Of a DNA stretch of 29,822 nt, positions 1 through 7,448 are shown in pieces (position 1 is the stretch's first letter; every line of letters starts with the position of its first letter). The notes under the pieces were generated by a model. The model did not search any database and was not told where the DNA came from. It saw only the letters and a program-made list of their open reading frames with translations. The DNA is taken from contig CAYMWF010000058.1 in NCBI GenBank assembly GCA_964394085.1, forward strand, positions 1-29,822, given 5' to 3'. Made by a program: the position numbers and the translations under genes. The stretch comes from CAYMWF01 sp964394085 [NCBI: uncultured Gemmatimonadota bacterium]. Its GTDB lineage: Bacteria > GCA-2686955 > CAYMWF01.

Positions 1-2
1 CC

Positions 3-1349
3 TGGGCGACGGCTCCGTACGCGACAGGCACCTCTTCGATCTCCATGACCGCTACTACGGCCACCGATCCCAGCGGAGTGGAATACTACTTCGACTGCCT
101 CACCGCCGGAGGTCACGACAGCGGATGGCAGGATGCCGCGACGTACGAAGATACCGGGTTGGCGGCAGGGACTTCTTACACGTACCAGGTCAAGGCCCGC
201 GACAAGAGCCTCAACCTGAACGAAACGGGTTTTTCACCCCAGGCCTCTGCAACCACAGATGAGATTTCTACCGACGATGTGACCATAATCCTGGCGGAAT
301 ACAACCCCGACCGGAGGCAGCTCAGGGTCAGGGCCACCAGCAGCTGGCAGCCCGATGTCACTCTCACCCTTGTAGATTTCGGAGTAATGACTTACAAGAA
401 GAACTTCTATGAGTACAAGGTAAAACCAGTGGATTGCCCTCCCACCGTCACCGTGGTTTCGAGCGGCGGAGGCTCCGACACCTACGCCTTTTTCACGGTG
501 GATGAAGACCCGCCGGTTCCGGATCCGATGACCTGGGCAGTCGAGCCCCACGCCACCGGGAGCTACTCGATCGCCATGACGGCGACTACCGCCGCTGATG
601 AGAACGGGGTGGAATACTACTTCGAATGCCTTACCGCCGGAGGCCATGACAGCGGATGGCAGGATGGCACTACTTACGAGGATACCGGGCTGACACCTGA
701 AACGGAGTACTCGTACCACGTCAAGGCTCGCGACAAGAGCTCCAACCAGAATGAAACCGGGTTCTCCACAACCGTTTCGGCGACAACCGATTCTCCACCG
801 CCGCCGGACACCGATCCGCCCACGCCCGATCCCATGGTTTGGGCCGCAGTTCCATACGCCACCGGTTCAAGCTCGATAGCAATGACAGCCTCGACCGCCA
901 GCGATCCGAGCGGGGTTGAGTATTACTTCGAGTGCCTGACCTCGGGCGGCCATGACAGCGGATGGCAGGATGGCACGACGTACGAAGATACCGGCCTTGC
1001 TCCGGGAACCGCTTACACATATCGTGTAAAAGCCAGGGACAAGAGCCTGAACCTGAACGAAACAGGATATTCCCCCGAGGCTTCCGCCACCACGGATGAA
1101 GTCTCCACCGATGTTGTTACGATCATGAAGGCGGAGTACAGGATGAGCAACGGCGAGTTGAAGGTGGAAGCCACCAGCAGCGAGCAGCCGAACGCCGTAC
1201 TGACCGTCGTCGGCTATGGTCAGATGACATGGAACGGTTCGAAGAGCAAATATACCTTCAAGGAAAGGAATGCTGCGGATCCCGGAGCAACAGTGACGGT
1301 GACGTCAAGCCTGAACGGCACCGACACTCATCCGGTGACGCACAAGTAG
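3..1349 (+). CDS. Fibronectin type III repeat surface protein (5' truncated)
   Basis: The reading frame is open from base 3, so the start lies outside the window; the first ATG at 45 falls inside a repeat. The visible 448 residues hold three FnIII-like units. Each carries a GVEYYFxCLTxGGHDSGWQD core, then TYEDTGL and a Y-x-V-KARDKS strand, and ends in ATTD. Two copies of another beta-rich module of about 75-80 residues, marked by a VTI-x-x-AEY start and a RATSS or EATSS strand, follow the first and the third FnIII unit. The order is FnIII, module, FnIII, FnIII, module. No catalytic motif is visible. Such tails usually present or anchor an N-terminal enzyme domain of an exported protein; that domain, if present, is upstream of the window. 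An inverted repeat follows the stop codon. The repeat family is certain; the function is unknown. Confidence 0.85.
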   Translation, partial: WATAPYATGTSSISMTATTATDPSGVEYYFDCLTAGGHDSGWQDAATYEDTGLAAGTSYTYQVKARDKSLNLNETGFSPQASATTDEISTDDVTIILAEYNPDRRQLRVRATSSWQPDVTLTLVDFGVMTYKKNFYEYKVKPVDCPPTVTVVSSGGGSDTYAFFTVDEDPPVPDPMTWAVEPHATGSYSIAMTATTAADENGVEYYFECLTAGGHDSGWQDGTTYEDTGLTPETEYSYHVKARDKSSNQNETGFSTTVSATTDSPPPPDTDPPTPDPMVWAAVPYATGSSSIAMTASTASDPSGVEYYFECLTSGGHDSGWQDGTTYEDTGLAPGTAYTYRVKARDKSLNLNETGYSPEASATTDEVSTDVVTIMKAEYRMSNGELKVEATSSEQPNAVLTVVGYGQMTWNGSKSKYTFKERNAADPGATVTVTSSLNGTDTHPVTHK

Positions 1350-1384
1350 TCCGGCAATCATATAACGTGTAAATCAGCCTTTCA

Positions 1385-1416
1385 ACGGGATGGTGTGAGT
1401 GAATCCGCCATCCCGT
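1385..1416. terminator. Hairpin terminator between convergent genes
   Basis: A perfect 9-bp inverted repeat (ACGGGATGG at 1385-1393, CCATCCCGT at 1408-1416) encloses a 14-base loop, 36 bases after the FnIII stop codon. A weak pyrimidine tract (CTTCATTT) follows on the plus strand. It lies between two convergent genes and could end transcription from either side. The poor U-tract lowers confidence. Confidence 0.5.
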
Positions 1417-1453
1417 CTTCATTTCCTGCTTCGGTTGATTGATTCCAGTGCGG

Positions 1454-2848
1454 CTAGTCCATGATCCGGGACAGGAGCTTCGGAAGAGTGGCGTTGTCGA
1501 TGTACGGTCCGAGTATCGGATCCTCATTCCTCAGGCACAGCTGCAGAAGGCCTGCGCACGCACCCTTTGCGTACAGCGGCACGAGGCTGTTCGTGTGATA
1601 AGCGCTGTTCCACTCCATTCCGGGCATGTTGCCGGCGCCGTAATTCTGAAGCGATTCGTAGGTCCAGACCTCTTCGCCCGCGTATTCGCGCTCCCGGGTG
1701 ATATATCCGCACTCGTGGTCGGAGGTGACGATCACGAGCGTCCGGTCCCAGAGATCGTGCCCATCCACCCATTCCACCACGAGGTCGACGGCGTCGTTGA
1801 AGGCGATCTGCTCTTCGATCATTCTCCCCGTGGCGTTCAGATGGCTCGCCCAGTCCACGGCGCCGCCCTCAACCATCAAGAAAAAGCCGTCCTCATCCTC
1901 ATCGAGTATGTTGAGTGCCGCCGCCGTCATTTCGGACAGGGTTGGAACCGTGGATATCAGAGGATCTTCGAAGGGATGCGAGTCAAGGTCGCCTGCCCGG
2001 TGAAACTGCAGTGTTCTATACACCTGGGGTATGCCTATCACGCGCTTGGGTGTGTAACCCAGCATCAGATCCCGGAAGTCACTGCGGGTTTCCACCAGGG
2101 TCCACTCATCGTCCATAAGGTCGTTATGATCGGCGTCTACTGTCGATCCGGCGACTCCATCGACAAGCATGTTCCATAATGTTCTGGTGCCCACATATTC
2201 ATAATTATGGTGATAATCCAGCTCTCCGTCGTCATCGTAATGAGGATGCCCGCAGCCCATGATGACATCGAGCCGGCTTTCTTCAATCATTTCGTACGCG
2301 ATCTGGCGGCAGTTGCTTCGCGAAACGTTGTGGGCCGTGAACCCGGCCGGTGTGGCGTGACTGAGCTGCACGCTCGACACTACTCCGGTCGCTTTCTCCA
2401 TTTCCTCGGCCTGTTCGATGAGATGTTCAAGCAGATCTCCTTCCGAATCCACCCCGATCCTGCCGTAACTCGTTTTGAAGCTTGTCGACATCGCCGTGGC
2501 CGCGGCCGCCGAATCGGTGGCCCGTTCCGTCACATACATGAAATCCGACCATGCGAGATCGGGATCGTATCCATGTCCGTCCACGGCAAAGGTGCTCATC
2601 GGATATTTGACGGGAAAACGCTCGAAGGAACGGATTCCCGAACAGCCGTACTGGTAGATATCGGCCGCCTTCACGTGATTGAATCCGCTTCCGTCACAAA
2701 TCATGATGATGATGTTCTTCACCGCCGGGCGATTCAGAAAATACTTTTCGACGCCGGCGGATTCCGTCTTCGCAGCAAAGCTCGAAAGGAGAAGGAGGAC
2801 AAGCGCCGCCGGGAAGAAGCAGGGAAATGCCGTTTTGTTGTGTTTCAT
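1454..2848 (-). CDS. phoA-like: Secreted alkaline phosphatase
   Basis: This is a 464-residue alkaline phosphatase of the PhoA type, a two-zinc, one-magnesium phosphomonoesterase that releases phosphate outside the cytoplasm. An N-terminal signal peptide (hydrophobic residues about 8-25) precedes the metal-binding D52 in the ICDGSG motif. The classic TDSAAAATA motif places the phosphorylated serine at S113. A SHATPAGFTAH segment (163-173) matches the family magnesium-site region. The later ligands are also visible: VEGGAVDWASH (E327, D332, H336), SDHE (D377, H378) and AYH (H418). The ATG at 2848 was chosen because a GGGAGG ribosome site precedes it and the signal peptide starts there; an in-frame ATG 39 bases upstream has neither. 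The upstream region is shared with the divergent glycosyltransferase gene. Family assignment is firm; substrate range is unknown. Confidence 0.92.
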   Translation of the reverse strand: MKHNKTAFPCFFPAALVLLLLSSFAAKTESAGVEKYFLNRPAVKNIIIMICDGSGFNHVKAADIYQYGCSGIRSFERFPVKYPMSTFAVDGHGYDPDLAWSDFMYVTERATDSAAAATAMSTSFKTSYGRIGVDSEGDLLEHLIEQAEEMEKATGVVSSVQLSHATPAGFTAHNVSRSNCRQIAYEMIEESRLDVIMGCGHPHYDDDGELDYHHNYEYVGTRTLWNMLVDGVAGSTVDADHNDLMDDEWTLVETRSDFRDLMLGYTPKRVIGIPQVYRTLQFHRAGDLDSHPFEDPLISTVPTLSEMTAAALNILDEDEDGFFLMVEGGAVDWASHLNATGRMIEEQIAFNDAVDLVVEWVDGHDLWDRTLVIVTSDHECGYITREREYAGEEVWTYESLQNYGAGNMPGMEWNSAYHTNSLVPLYAKGACAGLLQLCLRNEDPILGPYIDNATLPKLLSRIMD

Positions 2849-3156
2849 CGTTCGCCTCCCGCTTCCGCGGGCATAGAAGTCGATCATGAGCCTTTATGGC
2901 AGTATAGACTCCCCCTCATTCATTATATCGGCGGAAACTTCCAGAATTCGGACACCTGCGTTAAATTTTCGGCGAAACAGCAGATCGCGCGGCCGTTCTG
3001 ACGATACTGCTTGAGTCCTTTCGGAGTACCGTCGGAACCGAACGTAAACAAACCTGGCCAGCGTGAACAAACGTCCAGCTGCGTGCGTGGTTTCGGGTAA
3101 GTGTTGTATAGTCTCAGGAACATGAGTATCCTTTCCCCATGAGGAGGCTGAAACAG
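2849..3156. promoter_or_regulatory. Divergent intergenic region with a minus-strand -10 box
   Basis: This region separates the divergent phosphatase and glycosyltransferase genes. On the minus strand a perfect TATAAT lies at 2927-2922, about 74 bases ahead of the phosphatase start, but no good -35 box stands at the right distance. On the plus strand TATAGT at 3107-3112 begins the duplicated leader described separately. No other gene is visible here. Confidence 0.35.
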
Positions 3157-3167
3157 GTGAAACCGCG
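3098..3167 (+). repeat. Duplicated leader, copy 1 (drives the glycosyltransferase)
   Basis: About 70 bases that recur at 4692-4761 with roughly 80% identity by eye. Shared parts include TAGTCTCA, GAGTATCCTTT, the Shine-Dalgarno GGAGG, TGAAACA and a GTGAAA start. In this copy GAGGAGG lies 9 bases ahead of GTG at 3157, which supports that GTG rather than the ATG at 3139 as the glycosyltransferase start. Confidence 0.75.
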
Positions 3168-4656
3168 GAATTCCGGGATGATGTTCGGGGATTCCTCAAG
3201 AAGTGGCTGTTCTGTTTTTTCCATCCCTCTGGGGTTCGTCCTGTTCTACACTCCCCTGGTCATGTTGTGGTTTGCGAGCTCTCCCCTCTATTTCGGAGAC
3301 GACTCCTACATCACCATGGCCTATGTGAAGAACCTGGTCGGAGGGCATGGCCTGGTCTTCGACGGCAGCGAACGGGTCTGGGGTTTCACTTCACCCGCTC
3401 ACGTTGGCGTGCTCTCTCTTCTGGCCCTTTGCAGGATTCCGATCCCGTGGGCGAACGTTTTCGTGGATGTCCTCTGTGCCGCGCTCTGTTCCGGCCTCGC
3501 GATCCTTTTAGGCCGCAAGCTGCTGGACTCGCTGTCATACGGAGTGGTCCTCGGCTTCCTGTTCGTCGGGGCCATGCCCTTCTACCGTTTCGGCGGATTG
3601 GAATGCCACCTCGTCTTTGCACTGCAGCTGGGGTTCCTCTACGCCCTGCTGGAGGAGCGACGGCTCCCGGCGGCGCTTCTGGCGTCCTTCTGCTGCCTGG
3701 CGCGGCCCGACAGTCTCCTTTTCGTCCTTCCGTTGATGTTGGCCGACAAGGGTTTCTGGAAGTTCAGGCATGTCCTGGCATTCGGGGTGCCGGGGGTTCT
3801 GTGGCTCGGATTCACTTTTTTCTACTACGGTGATCTTCTGCCGAACCCCTTCTACTCGAAGCTGAGGGAGACTTCTTTTACGGAGTACCTGACCCAGGGA
3901 ACATGGGTCATGCTCACGAACCCGATCCCCGGCCTGGCTTTCCTGCCCGGCCTCGCCGCGGCTGTCCTGAAAGGGGGGGGGAGCCTGTCCCTGCTCGCCC
4001 ACACCACGCTCCGAACACGTTTCACTATCCTGTATCCTCTCGTGCTCTATCCGTTCCTGCTGATTTTTGCGTATGCGCTCATCGGGCCGCAGGTTCTTCA
4101 CAACTGGCAAATCCAGTCGGCCTACTACTTCCTAGTCATGGCAGCGCTTCTGGGTGTGCTCTTCGCATGGAAGAGATGGGTGCCGCCGGGTCGCGTTCGC
4201 AAGGTCCTCGGCCCTGCAGCAGGGGCGGTTCTGGTCGCCTTCCTTGCTTCATCGCTCTACTTCCACAAGCATGACCTGGAGGACTTCAGCACCCACTACT
4301 GGGTCGGCGCACGCCAGACCTGCTACCGGGCCATGGCATCCTGGATGGACTCGAACCTGCCGGAGAACGCCGTGGTGGTCTTCCACGAGCCGGGGACCAT
4401 CCGCTACGAGATGGACCGCTGGGATGTCCGCGTCATCGACTGGGGCGGCATCAACAACAAGCGGCCGATGCTGAATACGGGGGAGGTGGACAACGAAGCC
4501 TTTTTCGAGCGGCATGGAGTGACCCACGTCCTGGCGGGAGTTGAGCGCGGCGAGATCGCCCCCTTCGCCGGAGTGTCTTTTCGAAAAGTTCGCTCCTTTC
4601 GGGCTCGCGGCTTCAGACCGCATACCCTCTACGTGTCCGCGAAAGCAGGCTGGTGA
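3157..4656 (+). CDS. GT-C type membrane glycosyltransferase (AftB-like)
   Basis: This is a 499-residue polytopic membrane protein. After a first membrane segment (about 23-41) comes FGDDSYITMAYVKNLV-GHGLVF with the SERVWGFTSP continuation. This DD-Y-I, GHGLVF, ERV-G-T signature marks a GT-C family whose acidic pair (D48, D49) sits in the first outer loop and handles a lipid-phosphate sugar donor. Around nine further hydrophobic segments run to about residue 400, and a soluble C-terminal domain follows. The GTG start is favoured over the in-frame ATG at 3139, because that ATG lies next to the GAGGAGG ribosome site and the second leader copy conserves the GTG but not the ATG. The gene stands alone. 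The donor and acceptor sugars cannot be told from sequence. Confidence 0.8.
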   Translation: MKPRNSGMMFGDSSRSGCSVFSIPLGFVLFYTPLVMLWFASSPLYFGDDSYITMAYVKNLVGGHGLVFDGSERVWGFTSPAHVGVLSLLALCRIPIPWANVFVDVLCAALCSGLAILLGRKLLDSLSYGVVLGFLFVGAMPFYRFGGLECHLVFALQLGFLYALLEERRLPAALLASFCCLARPDSLLFVLPLMLADKGFWKFRHVLAFGVPGVLWLGFTFFYYGDLLPNPFYSKLRETSFTEYLTQGTWVMLTNPIPGLAFLPGLAAAVLKGGGSLSLLAHTTLRTRFTILYPLVLYPFLLIFAYALIGPQVLHNWQIQSAYYFLVMAALLGVLFAWKRWVPPGRVRKVLGPAAGAVLVAFLASSLYFHKHDLEDFSTHYWVGARQTCYRAMASWMDSNLPENAVVVFHEPGTIRYEMDRWDVRVIDWGGINNKRPMLNTGEVDNEAFFERHGVTHVLAGVERGEIAPFAGVSFRKVRSFRARGFRPHTLYVSAKAGW

Positions 4657-4691
4657 GATGGGACAAATCGGATTGCACGAGTAACTTCCAT

Positions 4692-4761
4692 TAAAAGTTG
4701 TGTAGTCTCAAGAACACGAGTATCCTTTTTCCCAAAGGAGGTTGAAACACGTGAAATCGCG
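4692..4761 (+). repeat. Duplicated leader, copy 2, with a five-codon stub
   Basis: Second copy of the 70-base leader found at 3098-3167. It keeps a strong AAAGGAGG and a GTG at 4751, but the frame reads only V-K-S-R-G before a TGA at 4766-4768. No gene continues from it. It lies between the glycosyltransferase and the phosphoesterase, whose own ribosome site is at 4822-4829. It may be the relic of a lost paralogous gene or a conserved leader with a short peptide. Confidence 0.7.
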
Positions 4762-4834
4762 TGGCTGAAATTTCCTTGACAATAAAAAAGTTTTATCGGG
4801 AAGTAGACACCGTACTGACATAAAGGAGGAGAGC

Positions 4835-5824
4835 GTGATTGTTAAAATGTCAAACCGGTCATCAATCGTTTTTACTGTAGCATTGATTTTTGGGATGCTC
4901 CTTTTTTCAGGCTGTCAGGTCGAATTGGAACCCGAAGATAAACCCGACATTTATGACCCCTGGAAATTCATAGTATACGGAGATTCACGTACTTTTGACG
5001 ATTTCCACCGATCGGTGCTTCAATCGATTGTCGCGAACACACCGGATTATGAGATGATCTATAATGTCGGCGATCTTGTCGGGACGGGTTATGTTACTGC
5101 GGAATGGGAGACATGGCAGACCGCCTGTGATGATATTCTCGGCGGAACGGGGCAGGACAACACACCGCCCCTGTACATGGCCGCCCCGGGAAACCACGAC
5201 ATGACGGATTTAGGAATTGTGGACAGTACCCTGATCAACTGGAAGAATTATCTCTGGGGGCAGGATCAGCTCTACGGGAATGACGGTCTGTTCTTTGTTG
5301 TTGATTACAAAAACGTCCGCGTTATCGTTCTGAATTCCTGCGCTGATCCCGAAAGTGAACAGCTCGAGATGTTGATGGATGCAATACAGAACAATTCCAA
5401 AACCTGGCTGTTCGCTATCTGGCATCATCCCATTTTCGATTTCGGCCCCAAACACTATGAAGATCTTCTTCATCGGAAGTGGGGTGTTCCTCTCTACACC
5501 GGGGGATGCGATATCATATTCACCGGTCATGCTCATTATTATGTGCGGACAGCGAAGCTCGGGTTGGATGGAGAACAGAATCCACCGCTTGATCCGAACA
5601 GCGGCGCGGCGCAGATCGTAACCGGAAACGGTGGGGCGGGTCTCTACGGAATCAATCCCGATGAAGATGGAAACGGTTACATGGTCGAATCCTACACCAA
5701 CGAACATTACGGCTACACCGAGCTTACCGTTGAAGAAGATTCCCTCAGCTTAAGACATATTCTTGCCGATGGCACTGTATTCGACGAAACTGTTTACACA
5801 CCAAATCAAAAAGTCGACGAATAG
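4835..5824 (+). CDS. Calcineurin-like metallophosphoesterase lipoprotein
   Basis: 329 residues with all blocks of the calcineurin-like two-metal phosphoesterase fold: GDSR (49-52), NVGD (77-80), GNHD (119-122), WHHP (196-199) and GHAH (231-234). A lipoprotein signal ends in LFSGC with the lipid cysteine at C27, so the enzyme is anchored facing the periplasm or surface. Start is GTG at 4835 with AAAGGAGG five bases ahead; an ATG four codons later is a weaker alternative. Base composition (about half GC) is lower than the next genes. The family covers phosphomonoesters, diesters and nucleotides, so the substrate is open. It may belong with the nearby alkaline phosphatase in phosphate scavenging, which is inference. 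Confidence 0.88.
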   Translation: MIVKMSNRSSIVFTVALIFGMLLFSGCQVELEPEDKPDIYDPWKFIVYGDSRTFDDFHRSVLQSIVANTPDYEMIYNVGDLVGTGYVTAEWETWQTACDDILGGTGQDNTPPLYMAAPGNHDMTDLGIVDSTLINWKNYLWGQDQLYGNDGLFFVVDYKNVRVIVLNSCADPESEQLEMLMDAIQNNSKTWLFAIWHHPIFDFGPKHYEDLLHRKWGVPLYTGGCDIIFTGHAHYYVRTAKLGLDGEQNPPLDPNSGAAQIVTGNGGAGLYGINPDEDGNGYMVESYTNEHYGYTELTVEEDSLSLRHILADGTVFDETVYTPNQKVDE

Positions 5825-5828
5825 CCGC

Positions 5829-6896
5829 GTGGCGAGCACCGTGAACGCACTCCGTACACATAGCACGGCACGCAGGCTCTCTGCGCTCGCGCACATGGGG
5901 TTCGAGCGCGTCGACGCCGCTTCCATAACGATGCGGGCCGCCAGGATCGATCGCCGGACTTACAGGGTCGCGGGTGAGAAGCCCGCCATGGGTACGCTCG
6001 CGGCGATTTCCGCTCTCGACCGCTCGCAGGCGAGACTCGAAGAAGGCATCGGCCGCGCCTTCGAGGAGATGGAACGTCTGATCGCCCTGTTCAGTCGCTG
6101 CGACGGGGCCTCTGCCGTTACCGAACTCAACGCGCGGGGACTTCTGGAGGGCGCGCCGCCCGAGTTCGCTTTTCTCATCGAGCGTTCCAGGGAGTATCAC
6201 CACCTGAGCGCCGGAGCTTTCGACATCACGGTCGAGCCCTTGGTCGAGCTGTTTCGTGAAGGTCTCGACGGCGCCCGGCAGCGCAGCCCGACTCAGGCCG
6301 AGATCCGCGACGCGCTGGAACTCACCGGCGTCGGCAACATCGAGCTGGATAACGGGCAGGCCCGCTTCAAACGCTCCGGCATGGGGATTACGCTGGACGG
6401 CATCGCCAAGGGGTACATCGTCGACGCCGTTGCCGAGGTGCTTCGCAAGCATAAGATCAAACGCTACTTGATCGATGCCGGCGGCGACATCCGCGCTGCG
6501 GGCACCAAGGAGCGGAAGCTGCCCTGGACGGTTGCTGTCCAGGATCCCGGGCGGCGGGCCGAGTTCCCCGACACGATTCATCTGATCGATGCCGCCGTGG
6601 CCACGTCGGGAGGATACGAGATCTACTTCGATCAGAGTAGACGTACCCACCACATTGTCAATGCTGGTACCGGCCGGTCCCCCGATATGAGTGTGAGTGT
6701 GTCGGTCGTCGCTCCGGCGGCGATGCTTGCGGACGCGCTGGCTACCGGTGCCTTCGTGATGGATCCTCGGCGAGGGGTCGGGTTCATCGACGCGGTGCCG
6801 GGCTGCGAGTGTTTGATCATCGACCGGGACGGGCGGCAGCTGAAGTCGCGAGGCTGGCGGAGCGCCGCGGCCATCAACGGAGAAAAGGTGGAGTGA
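5829..6896 (+). CDS. apbE: ApbE-like FAD:protein FMN transferase
   Basis: ApbE proteins attach FMN from FAD to a threonine of a target protein, usually an electron-transfer subunit. The family marks are present: AMGTLA near the start of the domain, DGIAKGYIVD (about residues 190-199) followed by YLIDAGGDIRAAG, a degenerate H-I-V-N-A-G-TG block, and a C-terminal ADALATGAFV. The start is uncertain. The open frame reaches back to 5763, overlapping the previous gene by 62 bases. GTG at 5829, just after that gene's stop, or ATG at 5895 are more natural, but neither has a good ribosome site. No signal peptide or lipobox is seen with any start, whereas many ApbE proteins are periplasmic lipoproteins. 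It leads a tight cluster with DoxX and an oxidoreductase. No FMN-binding target domain is visible in the window. Confidence 0.85.
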   Translation: MASTVNALRTHSTARRLSALAHMGFERVDAASITMRAARIDRRTYRVAGEKPAMGTLAAISALDRSQARLEEGIGRAFEEMERLIALFSRCDGASAVTELNARGLLEGAPPEFAFLIERSREYHHLSAGAFDITVEPLVELFREGLDGARQRSPTQAEIRDALELTGVGNIELDNGQARFKRSGMGITLDGIAKGYIVDAVAEVLRKHKIKRYLIDAGGDIRAAGTKERKLPWTVAVQDPGRRAEFPDTIHLIDAAVATSGGYEIYFDQSRRTHHIVNAGTGRSPDMSVSVSVVAPAAMLADALATGAFVMDPRRGVGFIDAVPGCECLIIDRDGRQLKSRGWRSAAAINGEKVE

Positions 6897-6898
6897 AA

Positions 6899-7438
6899 AT
6901 GCGAGAATCGTCGAAGTCCGCTGCGGTCACGACGGAGCGTTACACCGGGTTCCAGGTCACCGTTCTGGTGGCCCTGAGGCTGCTCATCGGCTGGCGCTTC
7001 TTTTACGAGGGTCTCTCCAAGGTGCTGAACCCGTACTGGACCTCCGCAGGATTCCTCGTCGAGTCGGAGTGGTGGTTCAAAGGCATCTTCCTGTCCCTTG
7101 CCGCCAACCCGTCGACCCTGGCGGTGGTGGATTTCCTCAACGCCTGGGGGCCGGTCTTAATCGGTCTGGGGCTGATGCTGGGTTTGCTGACCCGCACCGC
7201 GACGACCGCCGCCATCGTGCTGTTGGCCTTGTACTATATTGCCGCCCCTCCCTTTGCAGCGTATTCATATTCGATGCCGGCCGAGGGCAGCTACCTGGTC
7301 GTCAACAAGGTCCTGGTCGAACTGGCCGCCGTCCTGGTTCTCCTTGCCTTCCCGACGGGGCGGTCGTACGGATTGGACAGGATCGTCTTTTGGAAACGCG
7401 ACCCTGAGCACGGAGCCCTGAAACGGGCCCGAGCGTGA
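6899..7438 (+). CDS. DoxX/DoxD-like membrane protein
   Basis: 179 residues with about four membrane helices in the DoxX pattern: LRLLIGWRFFYEGLSKV (about 21-37), a central helix around GPVLIGLGLMLGLLTR, a third helix rich in alanine and leucine, and VLVELAAVLVLLAFPTGR. The ATG at 6899 lies two bases after the ApbE stop and has AAAAGGTGGAG ahead of it; an in-frame ATG at 6809 lies inside apbE and was rejected. DoxX/DoxD proteins are small quinone- or thiol-linked membrane redox proteins; their exact role is family-dependent and often unknown. Position between a flavin transferase and an exported oxidoreductase suggests membrane electron transfer. Confidence 0.82.
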   Translation: MRESSKSAAVTTERYTGFQVTVLVALRLLIGWRFFYEGLSKVLNPYWTSAGFLVESEWWFKGIFLSLAANPSTLAVVDFLNAWGPVLIGLGLMLGLLTRTATTAAIVLLALYYIAAPPFAAYSYSMPAEGSYLVVNKVLVELAAVLVLLAFPTGRSYGLDRIVFWKRDPEHGALKRARA

Positions 7439-7448
7439 GGAAAAATCC

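Noticed and set aside
1439-2179. Plus-strand frame of 246 codons
   Set aside because: Antisense to the alkaline phosphatase, whose motifs are complete; no motif in the shadow frame.
2894-3199. Minus-strand frame of 101 codons in the divergent region
   Set aside because: It covers the promoter and leader region and runs into the glycosyltransferase start; its translation has no domain features.
4776-4804. TTGACA ahead of the metallophosphoesterase gene
   Set aside because: A perfect -35 box, but no -10 box stands at 16-18 bases downstream, so a promoter is not supported.
5745-6653. Minus-strand frame of 302 codons
   Set aside because: Antisense to the ApbE-like gene and without recognisable domains or a ribosome site.
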